From JAIEPW01 sp964471915 (GTDB taxonomy: Bacteria; Acidobacteriota; Terriglobia; Bryobacterales; Bryobacteraceae): a stretch of 64,000 nucleotides of DNA. The DNA is taken from NCBI GenBank assembly GCA_964471915.1, contig CAYYID010000008.1:1-64000 (forward strand), written 5' to 3'. Positions 35,474 through 43,737 of this stretch are shown here, one piece after another. How positions within the stretch are numbered: the stretch's first letter is position 1; every line of letters begins with the position of its first letter. The translations under genes were made by a program, and so were the position numbers. The notes under the pieces were generated by a model. It saw nothing but the letters and a program-made list of their open reading frames with translations, ran no database searches and was not told the origin of the DNA.

Positions 35474-36253
35474 ATGCCCACCGCGGTACCGGACATCCTG
35501 GCCCGCATTGTCGACGTGAAGCGGCAAGAGCTGGCCGGGGTGCGCGCGCGGCGGGATGAGTGGCGCGGACGGGCCGCGGAGCGGGTCCCGCGGGACTTCG
35601 CCGCCGCGCTGACCGCGCACCCGCCCGCTGTGATTGCCGAGGTCAAGCAGGCGTCCCCCAGCGCCGGGACCCTCTCCGGCGCGTTTGACCCGGCGCGGAT
35701 CGCGGCCACCTATGCCGCCGGGGGAGCCGCCGCGCTCAGCGTCCTCACCGACCGGGACTTTTTCCGCGGCTCGCTGGCCGACCTCACCGCCGCGCGCGCG
35801 GCGTGTCCGCTGCCGTGCCTGCGCAAGGACTTCACCATTGACGCCTTGCAGGTCGACGAAGCCGCCGCGCACGGCGCGGACGCGATTTTGCTGATCGCCG
35901 CGATTCTCACCGAGCGCGAACTGCGCGATCTGCGGGAAGCCGCCGAGCGCCACGGCATGGCCGCGCTGGTCGAGGTCCACGACGCGGAGGAACTCGGCCC
36001 GGCGCTCGCTTCGGGCGCGCGGATCGTCGGTGTGAATAACCGCAACCTCCGGACCTTCGAGACCCGGATCGAAACCGCGCTGGACCTCGCGCCGCGGATC
36101 CCGGGGCACGTGATCCGGGTGGCCGAAAGCGGCATCCGCTCCGGCGCCGACGTACGGCGGTTGCGCGAAGCGGGCTACCAGGCGTTCCTGGTGGGCGAAC
36201 ACCTGATGCGCGCCGCGGATCCGGCGACGGCGCTCGCGGAGCTGCGCGCATGA
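35474..36253 (+). CDS. trpC: Indole-3-glycerol phosphate synthase
   Basis: TrpC closes the indole ring of indole-3-glycerol phosphate. The 259-residue TIM barrel shows VIAEVKQASPSAGTLS with the catalytic Lys, ALSVLTDRDFFRGSLADL, LPCLRKDFTIDALQV, AALVEVHDAEEL, VGVNNRNLRTFE and VAESGIRSGADV. It is the first gene of the aromatic operon; trpE, trpG and trpD are not in the window. Its stop overlaps the trpF start (ATGA). Confidence 0.96.
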   Translation: MPTAVPDILARIVDVKRQELAGVRARRDEWRGRAAERVPRDFAAALTAHPPAVIAEVKQASPSAGTLSGAFDPARIAATYAAGGAAALSVLTDRDFFRGSLADLTAARAACPLPCLRKDFTIDALQVDEAAAHGADAILLIAAILTERELRDLREAAERHGMAALVEVHDAEELGPALASGARIVGVNNRNLRTFETRIETALDLAPRIPGHVIRVAESGIRSGADVRRLREAGYQAFLVGEHLMRAADPATALAELRA

Positions 36254-36804
36254 TGGTGAAGGTCTGCGGGATCACGAATCGCGAAGACGCCGAGTTCGCG
36301 GTTGCCGCCGGCGCCTCCGCGCTCGGCTTCGTCTTCGCCCCATCGAGCCCCCGCCGCATCACGCCCGGTGAGGCTCGGGCGCTCGGTGCTGGCCTGCAGG
36401 TGACGCGCGTGGGCATCTTTGTCGAGGAACCCGCGGACCGGGTCGGCGAGATGGCCGCCGAAGCCGCGCTCGATGTCGTTCAGGTCTATGGTGGTGAGAC
36501 GCCCGGCGGGCTGCGCGTGTGGCGCGCTTATCGCGTGACGAACGAATTGCCCGAACCGTCCGCGGACGCCGAAGCGATCCTCTATGACGGCCGCGCCAGC
36601 GGGGTCCCGTTCGATTGGACGCTGCTGCGCGGCGCCGCGGGCCGCGTGATCCTCGCCGGCGGACTCGATGCCGCGAACGTCGCCGCAGCCATCCGCGCCG
36701 TCCGTCCCTGGGGCGTCGACGCCAGCTCGAAGCTGGAGCGCGAACCCCGCCGCAAGGATCCCGAGAAAGTACGCGCCTTCATCGAGGCCGCGAGAAACGC
36801 ATGA
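36250..36804 (+). CDS. trpF: Phosphoribosylanthranilate isomerase
   Basis: TrpF isomerises phosphoribosylanthranilate, the step before TrpC. The catalytic Cys is in VKVCGITNREDAEF. GASALGFVFAPSSPR, TRVGIFV and LAGGLDAANV follow, with GVDASSKLEREP near the end. The Asp in PFDWTLL is the likely general acid. At 184 residues it is shorter than the usual ~200, with a compact middle. It is joined to trpC and trpB by ATGA overlaps. Confidence 0.95.
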   Translation: MMVKVCGITNREDAEFAVAAGASALGFVFAPSSPRRITPGEARALGAGLQVTRVGIFVEEPADRVGEMAAEAALDVVQVYGGETPGGLRVWRAYRVTNELPEPSADAEAILYDGRASGVPFDWTLLRGAAGRVILAGGLDAANVAAAIRAVRPWGVDASSKLEREPRRKDPEKVRAFIEAARNA

Positions 36805-38015
36805 CACCCACGCAACCCGATTCCACCGGCCACTTCGGCCCCTACGGCGGCCGCTTCGTCCCCGAAGTCCTCATGTCGCCGCTCGAACAGCTCGAGCGCG
36901 CCTACCGCGAAGCCCGCGTGGATCCCGCGTTCCAGGAGGAGCTGAAACGCCTGCTGGCCGATTACGCCGGCCGTCCGACGCCGCTGTACCACGCCGCGCG
37001 GCTCAGCGAACACTGCGGCGGCGCGAAGATCTACCTGAAGCGCGAGGACCTGCTGCACACCGGCGCGCACAAGATCAATAACTGCCTGGGCCAGGCGCTG
37101 CTCGCGCGGCGGATGGGCAAGCGGCGGATCATCGCCGAAACGGGCGCGGGCCAGCACGGCGTGGCCTCGGCCAGCGTCGGCGCGCTCTTCGGCCTCGAAA
37201 CCATCGTCTACATGGGCGAAGAGGACATGCGCCGCCAGCGGCTGAACGTGTTCCGCATGCGCCTGCTGGGCGCGAAGGTGGTCGGGGTCACCACGGGCAG
37301 CCGCACCCTGAAGGACGCGATCAGCGAAGCCATGCGCGACTGGGTGACGAACGTGGCGACGTCGCATTACCTGCTCGGTTCGGCGCTGGGCGCGCATCCG
37401 TATCCGCTGATGGTCCGCGACTTCCACCGCGTGATCGGCGAAGAGACCCGCGCCATGATCCTGGAGAAGGAGCAGCGCCTGCCGGATACGATCTTTGCGT
37501 GCGTCGGCGGCGGCTCGAACGCCATCGGCATGTTTCATCCGTTCCTGGCTGATGCCGGGGTGAAGCTGGTGGGCGTGGAGGCGGGCGGCACCGGCGCGGA
37601 GCTGGGCGCGCATGCCGCGCGTTTCTCCGGCGGATCTCCGGGCGTGCTGCACGGCGCGCACAGCTATCTGCTGCAGAACGGCGACGGGCAGGTGGCGCTG
37701 ACGCACTCCGTTTCGGCGGGCCTCGATTACGCGCTGGTGGGTCCCGAACATTCCTGGTTGCACGACCAGCAGCGCGCCGAGTACGTTTCCTGCAACGACC
37801 AGGACGCGCTGGCCGCGGCGCAGACGCTGGCGCGGCTGGAAGGCATTATCCCGGCGCTCGAATCCGCCCACGCTGTAGCCGAGGCGATCCGCCGCGCTCC
37901 CGCCGTGCAGGACCAGATCTTCGTGATCAACCTCTCGGGCCGCGGCGACAAGGACACCGACATCTATCGCGAGAATCTGAAGGAACTCGATGACCCGAAT
38001 TCCGCGGCTGTTTGA
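36801..38015 (+). CDS. trpB: Tryptophan synthase beta chain
   Basis: TrpB condenses indole with serine using pyridoxal phosphate. The 404-residue protein starts MTPTQPDSTGHFGPYGGRFV. It carries the PLP Lys in LLHTGAHKINNCLGQAL and the phosphate loop VGGGSNAIGMFH. AETGAGQHGVASASV, FSGGSPGVLHGAHSY and VINLSGRGDKDTD are also present. The ATG at 36801 overlaps the trpF stop. It overlaps trpA by 26 bases, giving coupled synthesis of the alpha2beta2 complex. Confidence 0.97.
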   Translation: MTPTQPDSTGHFGPYGGRFVPEVLMSPLEQLERAYREARVDPAFQEELKRLLADYAGRPTPLYHAARLSEHCGGAKIYLKREDLLHTGAHKINNCLGQALLARRMGKRRIIAETGAGQHGVASASVGALFGLETIVYMGEEDMRRQRLNVFRMRLLGAKVVGVTTGSRTLKDAISEAMRDWVTNVATSHYLLGSALGAHPYPLMVRDFHRVIGEETRAMILEKEQRLPDTIFACVGGGSNAIGMFHPFLADAGVKLVGVEAGGTGAELGAHAARFSGGSPGVLHGAHSYLLQNGDGQVALTHSVSAGLDYALVGPEHSWLHDQQRAEYVSCNDQDALAAAQTLARLEGIIPALESAHAVAEAIRRAPAVQDQIFVINLSGRGDKDTDIYRENLKELDDPNSAAV

Positions 38016-38787
38016 GCGCACCCGCGCCGCAGGACGCGCCGCTCTGATTGGTTACCTCACCGCCGGCGACCCCGCGCCCGCGCGCACGCCGGCGCTGGTG
38101 GCCGCGCTGGAGCGGGGCGGCGTGGACCTGATCGAGCTGGGGGTCCCGTTCTCTGACCCTATCGCCGACGGTCCCGTGATCCAGAAGGCTTCGGACCGGG
38201 CGCTGCGCGCCGGCACCACCGTCGCCGCGGTGCTCGACATCGCGCGCGAGATCCGCAAGACCAGCGACGTGCCGCTGCTGCTCTTCACGTACCTGAATCC
38301 GGTGCTGCGCTACGGTCTCGACCGGCTGGCGGCCGACGCGGTCGCGGCCGGCATCGACGGGTGCCTGCTGACGGACTTGAGCGTCGAGGAAGCCGGCGCG
38401 TACCTGGGGTCCATGCGCGCGGCGGGGCTGGACACCGTGTTCCTCGCCGCGCCGACCTCCACGCCGGAGCGGCTGGCGCTGGTCGCGCAGTACTCGACCG
38501 GCTTCGTGTACGTGGTCTCGCGGACCGGGGTGACCGGCGAGCGCGCCACCGTGCCCGAAGGCGTCGGCGCGCTGCTCGGCCAGTTGCGCGCGAACACGGC
38601 GCTGCCGCTCGCCGTCGGCTTCGGCATCGCGACGCGGGAGCAGGTGGCGCAAGTCGCGGCGCTCGCGGACGGTGTGGTGGTGGGCAGCGCAATCGTCCGC
38701 CTGATCGAGGAGCACGGCGCAAGCCCCGACCTGGAAGCTCGCCTGGAGGCTTACGCGCGCGATCTCGCCGGGGGATTGAAGAAATGA
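37990..38787 (+). CDS. trpA: Tryptophan synthase alpha chain
   Basis: TrpA cleaves indole-3-glycerol phosphate to indole for TrpB. The 265-residue TIM barrel shows LIGYLTAGDPAPARTP, the catalytic Glu in LIELGVPFSDPIADGP, the Asp in GCLLTDLSVEEAG, YVVSRTGVTGER and AVGFGIATREQV. It begins inside the last 26 bases of trpB and ends in an ATGA overlap with the chorismate mutase gene. Confidence 0.96.
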   Translation: MTRIPRLFERTRAAGRAALIGYLTAGDPAPARTPALVAALERGGVDLIELGVPFSDPIADGPVIQKASDRALRAGTTVAAVLDIAREIRKTSDVPLLLFTYLNPVLRYGLDRLAADAVAAGIDGCLLTDLSVEEAGAYLGSMRAAGLDTVFLAAPTSTPERLALVAQYSTGFVYVVSRTGVTGERATVPEGVGALLGQLRANTALPLAVGFGIATREQVAQVAALADGVVVGSAIVRLIEEHGASPDLEARLEAYARDLAGGLKK

Positions 38788-39092
38788 CCCGCGAGGAAGC
38801 CGAACGCACGCTGGCCGGCCTCCGCGACCGCATCGACGAGATCGACCGCGAACTGGTCGGCCTGGTCAACGAGCGTACGCGCGTGGTAGAGCAGATCGGC
38901 CGGATGAAGCAGGAACTGAACCTCGCGATCTACGAGCCGAAGCGCGAGGAGCAGGTGTTCGCGAACATCGAGGCGCACAACACCGGTCCGCTGCCGCACG
39001 ACGCCGCGAAGCGCATCTTCGAGCGCATCATCGACGAGATGCGCACGGTGCAGCGCCTGCGGATGCTCGCGGAAAAGAAGAAGGAGTCCTGA
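38784..39092 (+). CDS. Chorismate mutase (AroQ type)
   Basis: The 102-residue all-helical protein fits the AroQ fold. LRDRIDEIDRELVGLVNERTR carries the Arg and Asp/Glu positions of the active site. Next come KQELNLAIYEPKREEQVF and a last helix with DEMRTVQRL. It converts chorismate to prephenate for phenylalanine and tyrosine. It is placed between trpA (ATGA overlap) and a degenerate DAHP synthase (one base apart). In Bacillus-type bacteria, AroQ is fused to such a synthase; here they are adjacent separate genes. Confidence 0.92.
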   Translation: MTREEAERTLAGLRDRIDEIDRELVGLVNERTRVVEQIGRMKQELNLAIYEPKREEQVFANIEAHNTGPLPHDAAKRIFERIIDEMRTVQRLRMLAEKKKES

Positions 39093-39093
39093 C

Positions 39094-39984
39094 ATGCTCG
39101 TCGTAATGGAGCAGGGCGCGACGGAAGAGCAGGTGGAGGCGGTCATCGACCGGCTGGTGGACATGGGGTTCACGGTGCACCGGTCCACTGGCGTGGTGCA
39201 TACGGTGCTCGGCGGCGTGGGGCCGGTGGAGGGCTGGGATCCCGCGGACTTCGCGGTGCTGCCGGGCGTGAAAGAGTGCCACCGGATCGTATCGCCGTAT
39301 AAGCTCGCCAGCCGGCACTACCGGCCGTCCGGGACCGTGGTGAAGATCGGGGCTCTCGAGATCGGCGGGGGCCGCCGCGGGGTGATCGCGGGACCCGCCG
39401 CCGCGCCGGGAGCCGGTGCGGTGCGCATCGCCCCGTTTCCCCAGCGGCTGTCGCCGTACGCCGCGCGTCCCGCCGCTGCCGAGATCCTCGCCGCGGCGCG
39501 AGCCTCCGGCTATCCGGTGATCGCCGAGGTGGGTGACACCGCGGAACTGGCGGCGGCGGCCGCGTGTGACGCCGTCGCCATCCCGATGACCAATGTCGCG
39601 CTGCTCGACGCCACGGGATCGGCGGCCCGGCCGGTGATCCTGGAACGCGCGCCCTGGGCCTCCGCCGAAGATTGGCTGCTGGCCGCCGAGCGCATCCTGA
39701 TGCGCGGCAATGAGCAGGTGATCTTGTGCGAGACCGGCACGCGGGGTCCCGAAGCGCGTCCCGTCGCCGATCTGGCGCTGATCCCGCTGGTGAAGCGGCT
39801 CTCGCACCTGCCGGTTCTGGTGGACGCGAGCCGCGCCACGGGCCGACGCGATCTTGCGCCCGCGGTCGCCCGCGCGGCGATCGCCGCGGGCGCGGACGGG
39901 TTAGTCCTCGAAGTGGGCGGCGAGGAAGGCGCGCAGACCCTCTCGCTCGAAGCGTTCGCCCGGCTGCTGGCGGAGCTTGGCTGA
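39094..39984 (+). CDS. Degenerate type I-beta DAHP synthase-like protein (probable pseudoenzyme)
   Basis: The N-terminal ferredoxin-like domain (MLVVMEQGATEEQVEAVIDR ... PYKLASRHYRPSGT) and the barrel (LPVLVDASRATGRRDL) mark a type I-beta DAHP synthase. The active site is ruined. GPCxxE is GPAAAP, KPRTSP is PQRLSP, the Lys of LLKRG is Glu (LERAP) and the metal His of DPSHATG is Arg (DASRATG). The metal Asp after EVH is gone, and about 15 residues after the metal Cys site are deleted. At 296 residues it is some 40 short. The frame is clean and the gene sits between aroQ and tyrA, so it is likely retained for a regulatory or structural role. Confidence 0.85.
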   Translation: MLVVMEQGATEEQVEAVIDRLVDMGFTVHRSTGVVHTVLGGVGPVEGWDPADFAVLPGVKECHRIVSPYKLASRHYRPSGTVVKIGALEIGGGRRGVIAGPAAAPGAGAVRIAPFPQRLSPYAARPAAAEILAAARASGYPVIAEVGDTAELAAAAACDAVAIPMTNVALLDATGSAARPVILERAPWASAEDWLLAAERILMRGNEQVILCETGTRGPEARPVADLALIPLVKRLSHLPVLVDASRATGRRDLAPAVARAAIAAGADGLVLEVGGEEGAQTLSLEAFARLLAELG

Positions 39985-40802
39985 TGGAATCGGAGATGCG
40001 GACCGTCGCGGTCGCCGGCGTCGGCCTGATCGGCGGGTCGTTCGCACTGGCGCTTCGCGCGGCTGGCTTCACCGGCCGGATCCTCGGCGTCGACACTCCG
40101 GAAGTGTTGCGGGAGGCTGTCGCGCGAGCGGCGATCGACGCCGGCGCGGACCTCGCGGACGCCTGCGCGGAGGCCGATCTCGTGTACCTCGCCGCGCCCA
40201 TCGACGGCATCCGGAACCTGCTCGAACCCGTCGACCGCGCCGTGCGCCCCGGCACGCTGATCACCGACGCGGGCAGCACCAAGGCGGCGATCGCCGAGCG
40301 GGCCGCCGCGGTGGTCCGCCGCGGCGTGTTTCTCGGGGGCCATCCGATGGCGGGCAAGGAAACCACCGGCGTCGCCAGCGCGGACGCCCAGCTCTTCGCG
40401 GGGCGGCCGTACCTGCTGACCGGAGAACCGCCCGCGGAGTTCCGCGGGTGGCTCGAAAAACTGGGCGCGCGGGTGCACGTCCTCGACCCCGCCGAGCACG
40501 ACCGGCTGGTCGCCCATACTTCGCACCTGCCGCAGTTGCTGGCGACGGCGCTGGCGCTGACGATCGGCGGCGTGCCGGGCAGTCCGGTGGCGACCGGGCC
40601 CGCCGCGCGCGAGATGACCCGGCTGGCGGCCAGTCCCTTTGCGGTGTGGCACGACATCCTGCGCACCAATACGCCGAACATCCGGGCGGCGGTGGCGGCG
40701 CTGCGCGCGGAATTGGACGAACTGGACGCCCGTCTGGAACAGCCAGACATGGGCGAGAAGTTCCGCGCGGCCGCCGCGGCGCGCCAGCGGCTGCTGCGAT
40801 GA
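39984..40802 (+). CDS. tyrA: Prephenate dehydrogenase (TyrA family)
   Basis: The enzyme oxidises prephenate (or arogenate) with NAD(P) in tyrosine synthesis. The 272-residue protein has the Rossmann start TVAVAGVGLIGGSFALALRA, ADLVYLAAPIDGI, LITDAGSTKAAIAE, FLGGHPMAGKETTG and HDRLVAHTSHLPQLLA with the catalytic His. No ACT domain is present. The ATG at 39984 shares one base with the stop of the preceding gene; the next gene is joined by ATGA. Confidence 0.94.
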   Translation: MESEMRTVAVAGVGLIGGSFALALRAAGFTGRILGVDTPEVLREAVARAAIDAGADLADACAEADLVYLAAPIDGIRNLLEPVDRAVRPGTLITDAGSTKAAIAERAAAVVRRGVFLGGHPMAGKETTGVASADAQLFAGRPYLLTGEPPAEFRGWLEKLGARVHVLDPAEHDRLVAHTSHLPQLLATALALTIGGVPGSPVATGPAAREMTRLAASPFAVWHDILRTNTPNIRAAVAALRAELDELDARLEQPDMGEKFRAAAAARQRLLR

Positions 40803-41245
40803 AGCAGCGAGACGTACTCGTGGCTCTGGCGCTATTCCGGGCAACCGCTTCCGGAACCGTCTGCATCGAACTTCCCGCTGACCAGGCATTGCGGCACGCG
40901 GCCGCGGTGGTCGAGGTGGAGGTCTCGGCGATTCAGGTCAGCAGCAAAGGCAACCGTAATCAACAGGCGCAGGTCACGGTGAGAGTCACTCGCAGTTGGA
41001 AGGGAGCACTTGACGGGAGCCTCGAGTTGCCCGTCGTTATGCATTCCGACATGGGCTATGCCTATCGCTTCCTGGTCGGCGAACGTTACGTCCTCTACCT
41101 GAGGACGAACGAAGACCTGCTCCCTCCTGCGGCGAAGAACCGGCCACGTTACTACCTCGGGACCTGCCCTGGCAGGATCGCCGGTCCGAGGCCGGAGGAC
41201 CTAAGCCGCGAACGGTCCCTCCTGTCTGCTTTGGTGCCTCGCTAA
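40799..41245 (+). CDS. Small exported protein at the end of the aromatic operon
   Basis: The 148-residue protein has a weak signal sequence (MKQRDVLVALALFRATASGTVC). Its mature part has VVEVEVSAIQVSS ... VTVRVTRSWKGALDGSLEL ... FLVGERYVLYLR ... YYLGTC. The beta-rich pattern with F-x-x-G-x-x-Y-x-x-Y and a late Cys resembles small secreted NTR/TIMP-like domains, but this is only a resemblance. The start overlaps the tyrA stop as ATGA, so it is co-transcribed with an amino acid pathway it has no obvious link to. Confidence 0.55.
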   Translation: MKQRDVLVALALFRATASGTVCIELPADQALRHAAAVVEVEVSAIQVSSKGNRNQQAQVTVRVTRSWKGALDGSLELPVVMHSDMGYAYRFLVGERYVLYLRTNEDLLPPAAKNRPRYYLGTCPGRIAGPRPEDLSRERSLLSALVPR

Positions 41246-41295
41246 CAGCGTGCGCGGAACGTGACGGATTGCGACCCCGGGAGTCCAAGACCCGT

Positions 41296-42501
41296 ATGAC
41301 GCTTTCTGGAATGGTATTGACCGTGGGTCTTGTGGCGAATGGTCCCTGGCCGCAGTGGGGCGGACCTTCGCGCGATTTTCATGCACCGGCGGCGAAGCTG
41401 GCGGCGTGGCCGAAGGAAGGTCCGAAGCGCCTGTGGACCCGGGACCTGGGCGACGGTTTCGCGGCCATTGTCACCGATGGCCCCGCGCTGTACACCGCAT
41501 ACCGGCGCGGGAGCGAGAACGTCGCGATCGCCATGGACGCGGCGACCGGCCGGACCTTGTGGGAGCGATCGTTTGACGCGACACCGTTGCCGAACATGTT
41601 CCTCGACTACGGCAAGGGGCCCAACACGACGCCGCTGATCGCGGGAGACCGGCTGTTCGTGGCGACCTTCACCGGCGAATTCGCCGCGCTCGACCGCAAG
41701 ACCGGCGCAGTGCGCTGGACCAAGCAGTTGTGGAAGGAGTTCGGCGGCACTTTCCGCGACGTGGGTTACAGCAATTCGCCCATTGGATACAAGGATCTGG
41801 TGATCGTGCCCGTGGGCGGGCGGGGCAAGGGCATGATCGCGTTCCGCCAGAACGACGGTAGCGTGGCCTGGCAGCAGACCGACCTGGGCAACGCGATGTC
41901 GTCGCCGATCCTCATCGAGGTGGAAGGCGAACCGCAACTGATCACGTTCATGGTGGAGGGCGTCGCGGGCCTGGACCCGGCGACCGGAACGCAGAAGTGG
42001 CTGCTGCCGCACAAGACGGACTACGACGTGAACTCCGCGACGCCGGTGTGGCACGCGGCCTCGCAGACGCTGGTGGTTTCGTCGGCGTACAGTTCGGGCG
42101 CGCGCGGGTTGCGCGTGACGAAATCCGGCGCTCAGGAGTTGTGGTTCAACGGCCGGTTCCGCGTACACCATGGAACTCTGATGCGCGTGGGCGACCACGT
42201 GTACGGGTCGTCAGGCGACTTCGGCCCCGCGCCAATGACCGCGGTGGAGATCCGCACCGGCAAGATCGCGTGGCAGGCGCGCAAGTTCCCGAAGGTGAAC
42301 ATGGTGCAGTCCGGCGACAAGACGGTGATCCTCGACGAGGATGGCAAGCTCGCGCTGGCGACGCTCACACCGGAGAAGATGACGGTGCTGGCCGAGTCCG
42401 ATGTCCTGACGAAACTGTCCTGGACGGCGCCGACGCTGGCGGGCACGAAACTCTACATTCGGGACCGCAAGTCCGTGGCGGCGTACGAACTCGGGCAATA
42501 G
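41296..42501 (+). CDS. Secreted PQQ-type beta-propeller protein
   Basis: A short hydrophobic start (MTLSGMVLTVGLVANG) precedes PWPQWGGPSRDFHA, the usual first strand of PQQ-like propellers. Repeats such as AMDAATGRTLWERSF, ALDRKTGAVRWTKQL, DPATGTQKW and IRTGKIAWQARKF recur along 401 residues, about eight blades. No dehydrogenase cofactor motif is visible, so it is a structural or assembly-type propeller rather than a clear quinoprotein enzyme. Function unknown. Confidence 0.8.
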   Translation: MTLSGMVLTVGLVANGPWPQWGGPSRDFHAPAAKLAAWPKEGPKRLWTRDLGDGFAAIVTDGPALYTAYRRGSENVAIAMDAATGRTLWERSFDATPLPNMFLDYGKGPNTTPLIAGDRLFVATFTGEFAALDRKTGAVRWTKQLWKEFGGTFRDVGYSNSPIGYKDLVIVPVGGRGKGMIAFRQNDGSVAWQQTDLGNAMSSPILIEVEGEPQLITFMVEGVAGLDPATGTQKWLLPHKTDYDVNSATPVWHAASQTLVVSSAYSSGARGLRVTKSGAQELWFNGRFRVHHGTLMRVGDHVYGSSGDFGPAPMTAVEIRTGKIAWQARKFPKVNMVQSGDKTVILDEDGKLALATLTPEKMTVLAESDVLTKLSWTAPTLAGTKLYIRDRKSVAAYELGQ

Positions 42502-42571
42502 GCGCCCACGGCAGCCGCGGCTCCCCGTACAGCCCACCCCTGGACACGGGACCGCGGCCACCCCGGAGCGC

Positions 42572-43015
42572 TCACCGGCACTGCGCCGGAGCCATCGGGT
42601 AGTCGGTCGCTTTCTCGACGCCCTTTTCCTTGCCCTCGATGCGGCCCAGCAAACCCGCCGCCGTCTTGCGGTAGATGATCCGCTGCGGGAAGTCATGCTG
42701 CGGGTTCTCGAAGACGGCTTCCTCGCCCGTGGCCTTGATCAGCGTGAACGGCGTGGTGTTGGCGCCGGTCTTGAGCCGGACGTTCAGCACCGTCTTGCCG
42801 TCGCGCTCGCTGATTACGTGGGTTTCGAAGAAGACGGTCTTGCCGTTGACGATGGTCCGGGCGACGCCGAAGGTGGCCCCGGCGCGCGGCTTCATCCACA
42901 TTTCCTCGAACTGTTCCGGTCCGTTGGCGCCGGCCCAGCAGCCGGCCAGGAACTCGAGTTTCGCGATGTCCTGGGCGGATAGCGTTGCCGCGGCGAGGAA
43001 AAGGAAAAGTCTCAT
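42572..43015 (-). CDS. Exported DUF6265-like protein
   Basis: A signal peptide (MRLFLFLAAATLSAQ) leads into LEFLAGCWAGANGPEQFEEM, ARTIVNGKTVFFETHVI and VFENPQHDFPQRIIYRK, the recurring pattern of DUF6265 proteins. The 147-residue protein is probably a small periplasmic beta-barrel of unknown function. A TAAAAT hexamer ends six bases before the ATG. It diverges from the DinB-type gene. Confidence 0.75.
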   Translation of the reverse strand: MRLFLFLAAATLSAQDIAKLEFLAGCWAGANGPEQFEEMWMKPRAGATFGVARTIVNGKTVFFETHVISERDGKTVLNVRLKTGANTTPFTLIKATGEEAVFENPQHDFPQRIIYRKTAAGLLGRIEGKEKGVEKATDYPMAPAQCR

Positions 43016-43021
43016 GGGGCG

Positions 43022-43027
43022 ATTTTA
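43022..43027 (-). promoter_or_regulatory. -10 hexamer TAAAAT, 6 bases before the ATG at 43015
   Basis: Spacing predicts a leaderless transcript of the DUF6265-like gene. Confidence 0.5.
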
Positions 43028-43103
43028 CGCCCGGCGCCGGGCGGCGTCTTGGAAAAACCCGACACCCGCTCGCCCCGGGGACCGGGCGCGGCGGGCCGCA
43101 GGG

Positions 43104-43109
43104 TATCAT
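43104..43109 (+). promoter_or_regulatory. -10 hexamer TATCAT, 7 bases before the ATG at 43117
   Basis: Spacing predicts a leaderless transcript of the DinB-type gene. Confidence 0.5.
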
Positions 43110-43116
43110 GTCGACC

Positions 43117-43641
43117 ATGAGACTGGTATTTCTGGTGGCAACCGCGGCCCTGGCGCACGGCCAGGCCCCGTCGAAGGACGTTCTCTCCAAGCACTGGCGG
43201 ACCTCCGGCGAGTTTACGCTTGCGGTGGCGAATGCCATGCCTGCCGAGCATTACGCGTTCAAGCCCTCGCCCGAGGAAATGAACTTCGGGCAACTGATGG
43301 CGCACATCGCCGGGGTGAATCAGAACGCCTGCGCGAATGCGAGCGGCCTCACCCGGCCCGCTTTGGAGGGCAAGATCGCGGAGTGGGCCAAGGACACCCA
43401 GAAAGTGGACGTGGACAAGGACTCCGCCGTCCGGTTTCTGATGTCATCGTTCGAGTTCTGCTACAGGGCGGTGGACGCGATGACCGCGGAGCGCCTGGAC
43501 AAAGTGGTGGGCCCGCCGGCGCGAAACCTGACCGGGTTCGAGTGGTTGTGGGCCTACTTCACGCACACAGCGCACCATCGGGGCCAGGCCGAGGTGTACC
43601 TGCGGGTGAAGGGGATCAAGCCGCCGGACTACCGGTTCTGA
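43117..43641 (+). CDS. Exported DinB-family protein
   Basis: A signal peptide (MRLVFLVATAALAHGQ) precedes a DinB/YfiT four-helix bundle. Metal-ligand histidines are likely in FGQLMAHIAGVNQ and in YFTHTAHHRGQAEVYLRV, the family's C-terminal signature. The 174-residue length is normal. Most DinB-type proteins are cytoplasmic thiol-dependent transferases or hydrolases, so the signal peptide is notable. An upstream ATG at 43108 is nine bases earlier in frame; the one at 43117 begins the signal peptide and fits the promoter spacing. Confidence 0.8.
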   Translation: MRLVFLVATAALAHGQAPSKDVLSKHWRTSGEFTLAVANAMPAEHYAFKPSPEEMNFGQLMAHIAGVNQNACANASGLTRPALEGKIAEWAKDTQKVDVDKDSAVRFLMSSFEFCYRAVDAMTAERLDKVVGPPARNLTGFEWLWAYFTHTAHHRGQAEVYLRVKGIKPPDYRF

Positions 43642-43664
43642 GATTCGACACCGCTGCCGTCGCC

Positions 43665-43732
43665 CTTTGCCCGTCGCTTGCGCTCCGGGTTCCGCGGTGA
43701 ATCAGAACCCGGAGCGCCAGCGACGGGCAAAG
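43665..43732. repeat. REP palindrome pair (28-bp arms) beside the RAYT gene
   Basis: The left arm (43665-43692, starting CTTTGCCCGTCGCTTGCG) and the right arm (43705-43732) are inverted copies with a single mismatch and a 12-base loop. The left arm recurs unchanged at 44313-44340. It lies 5 bases beyond the stop of the transposase gene, as REP/BIME elements do for RAYT genes. Confidence 0.88.
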
Positions 43733-43737
43733 CACCG

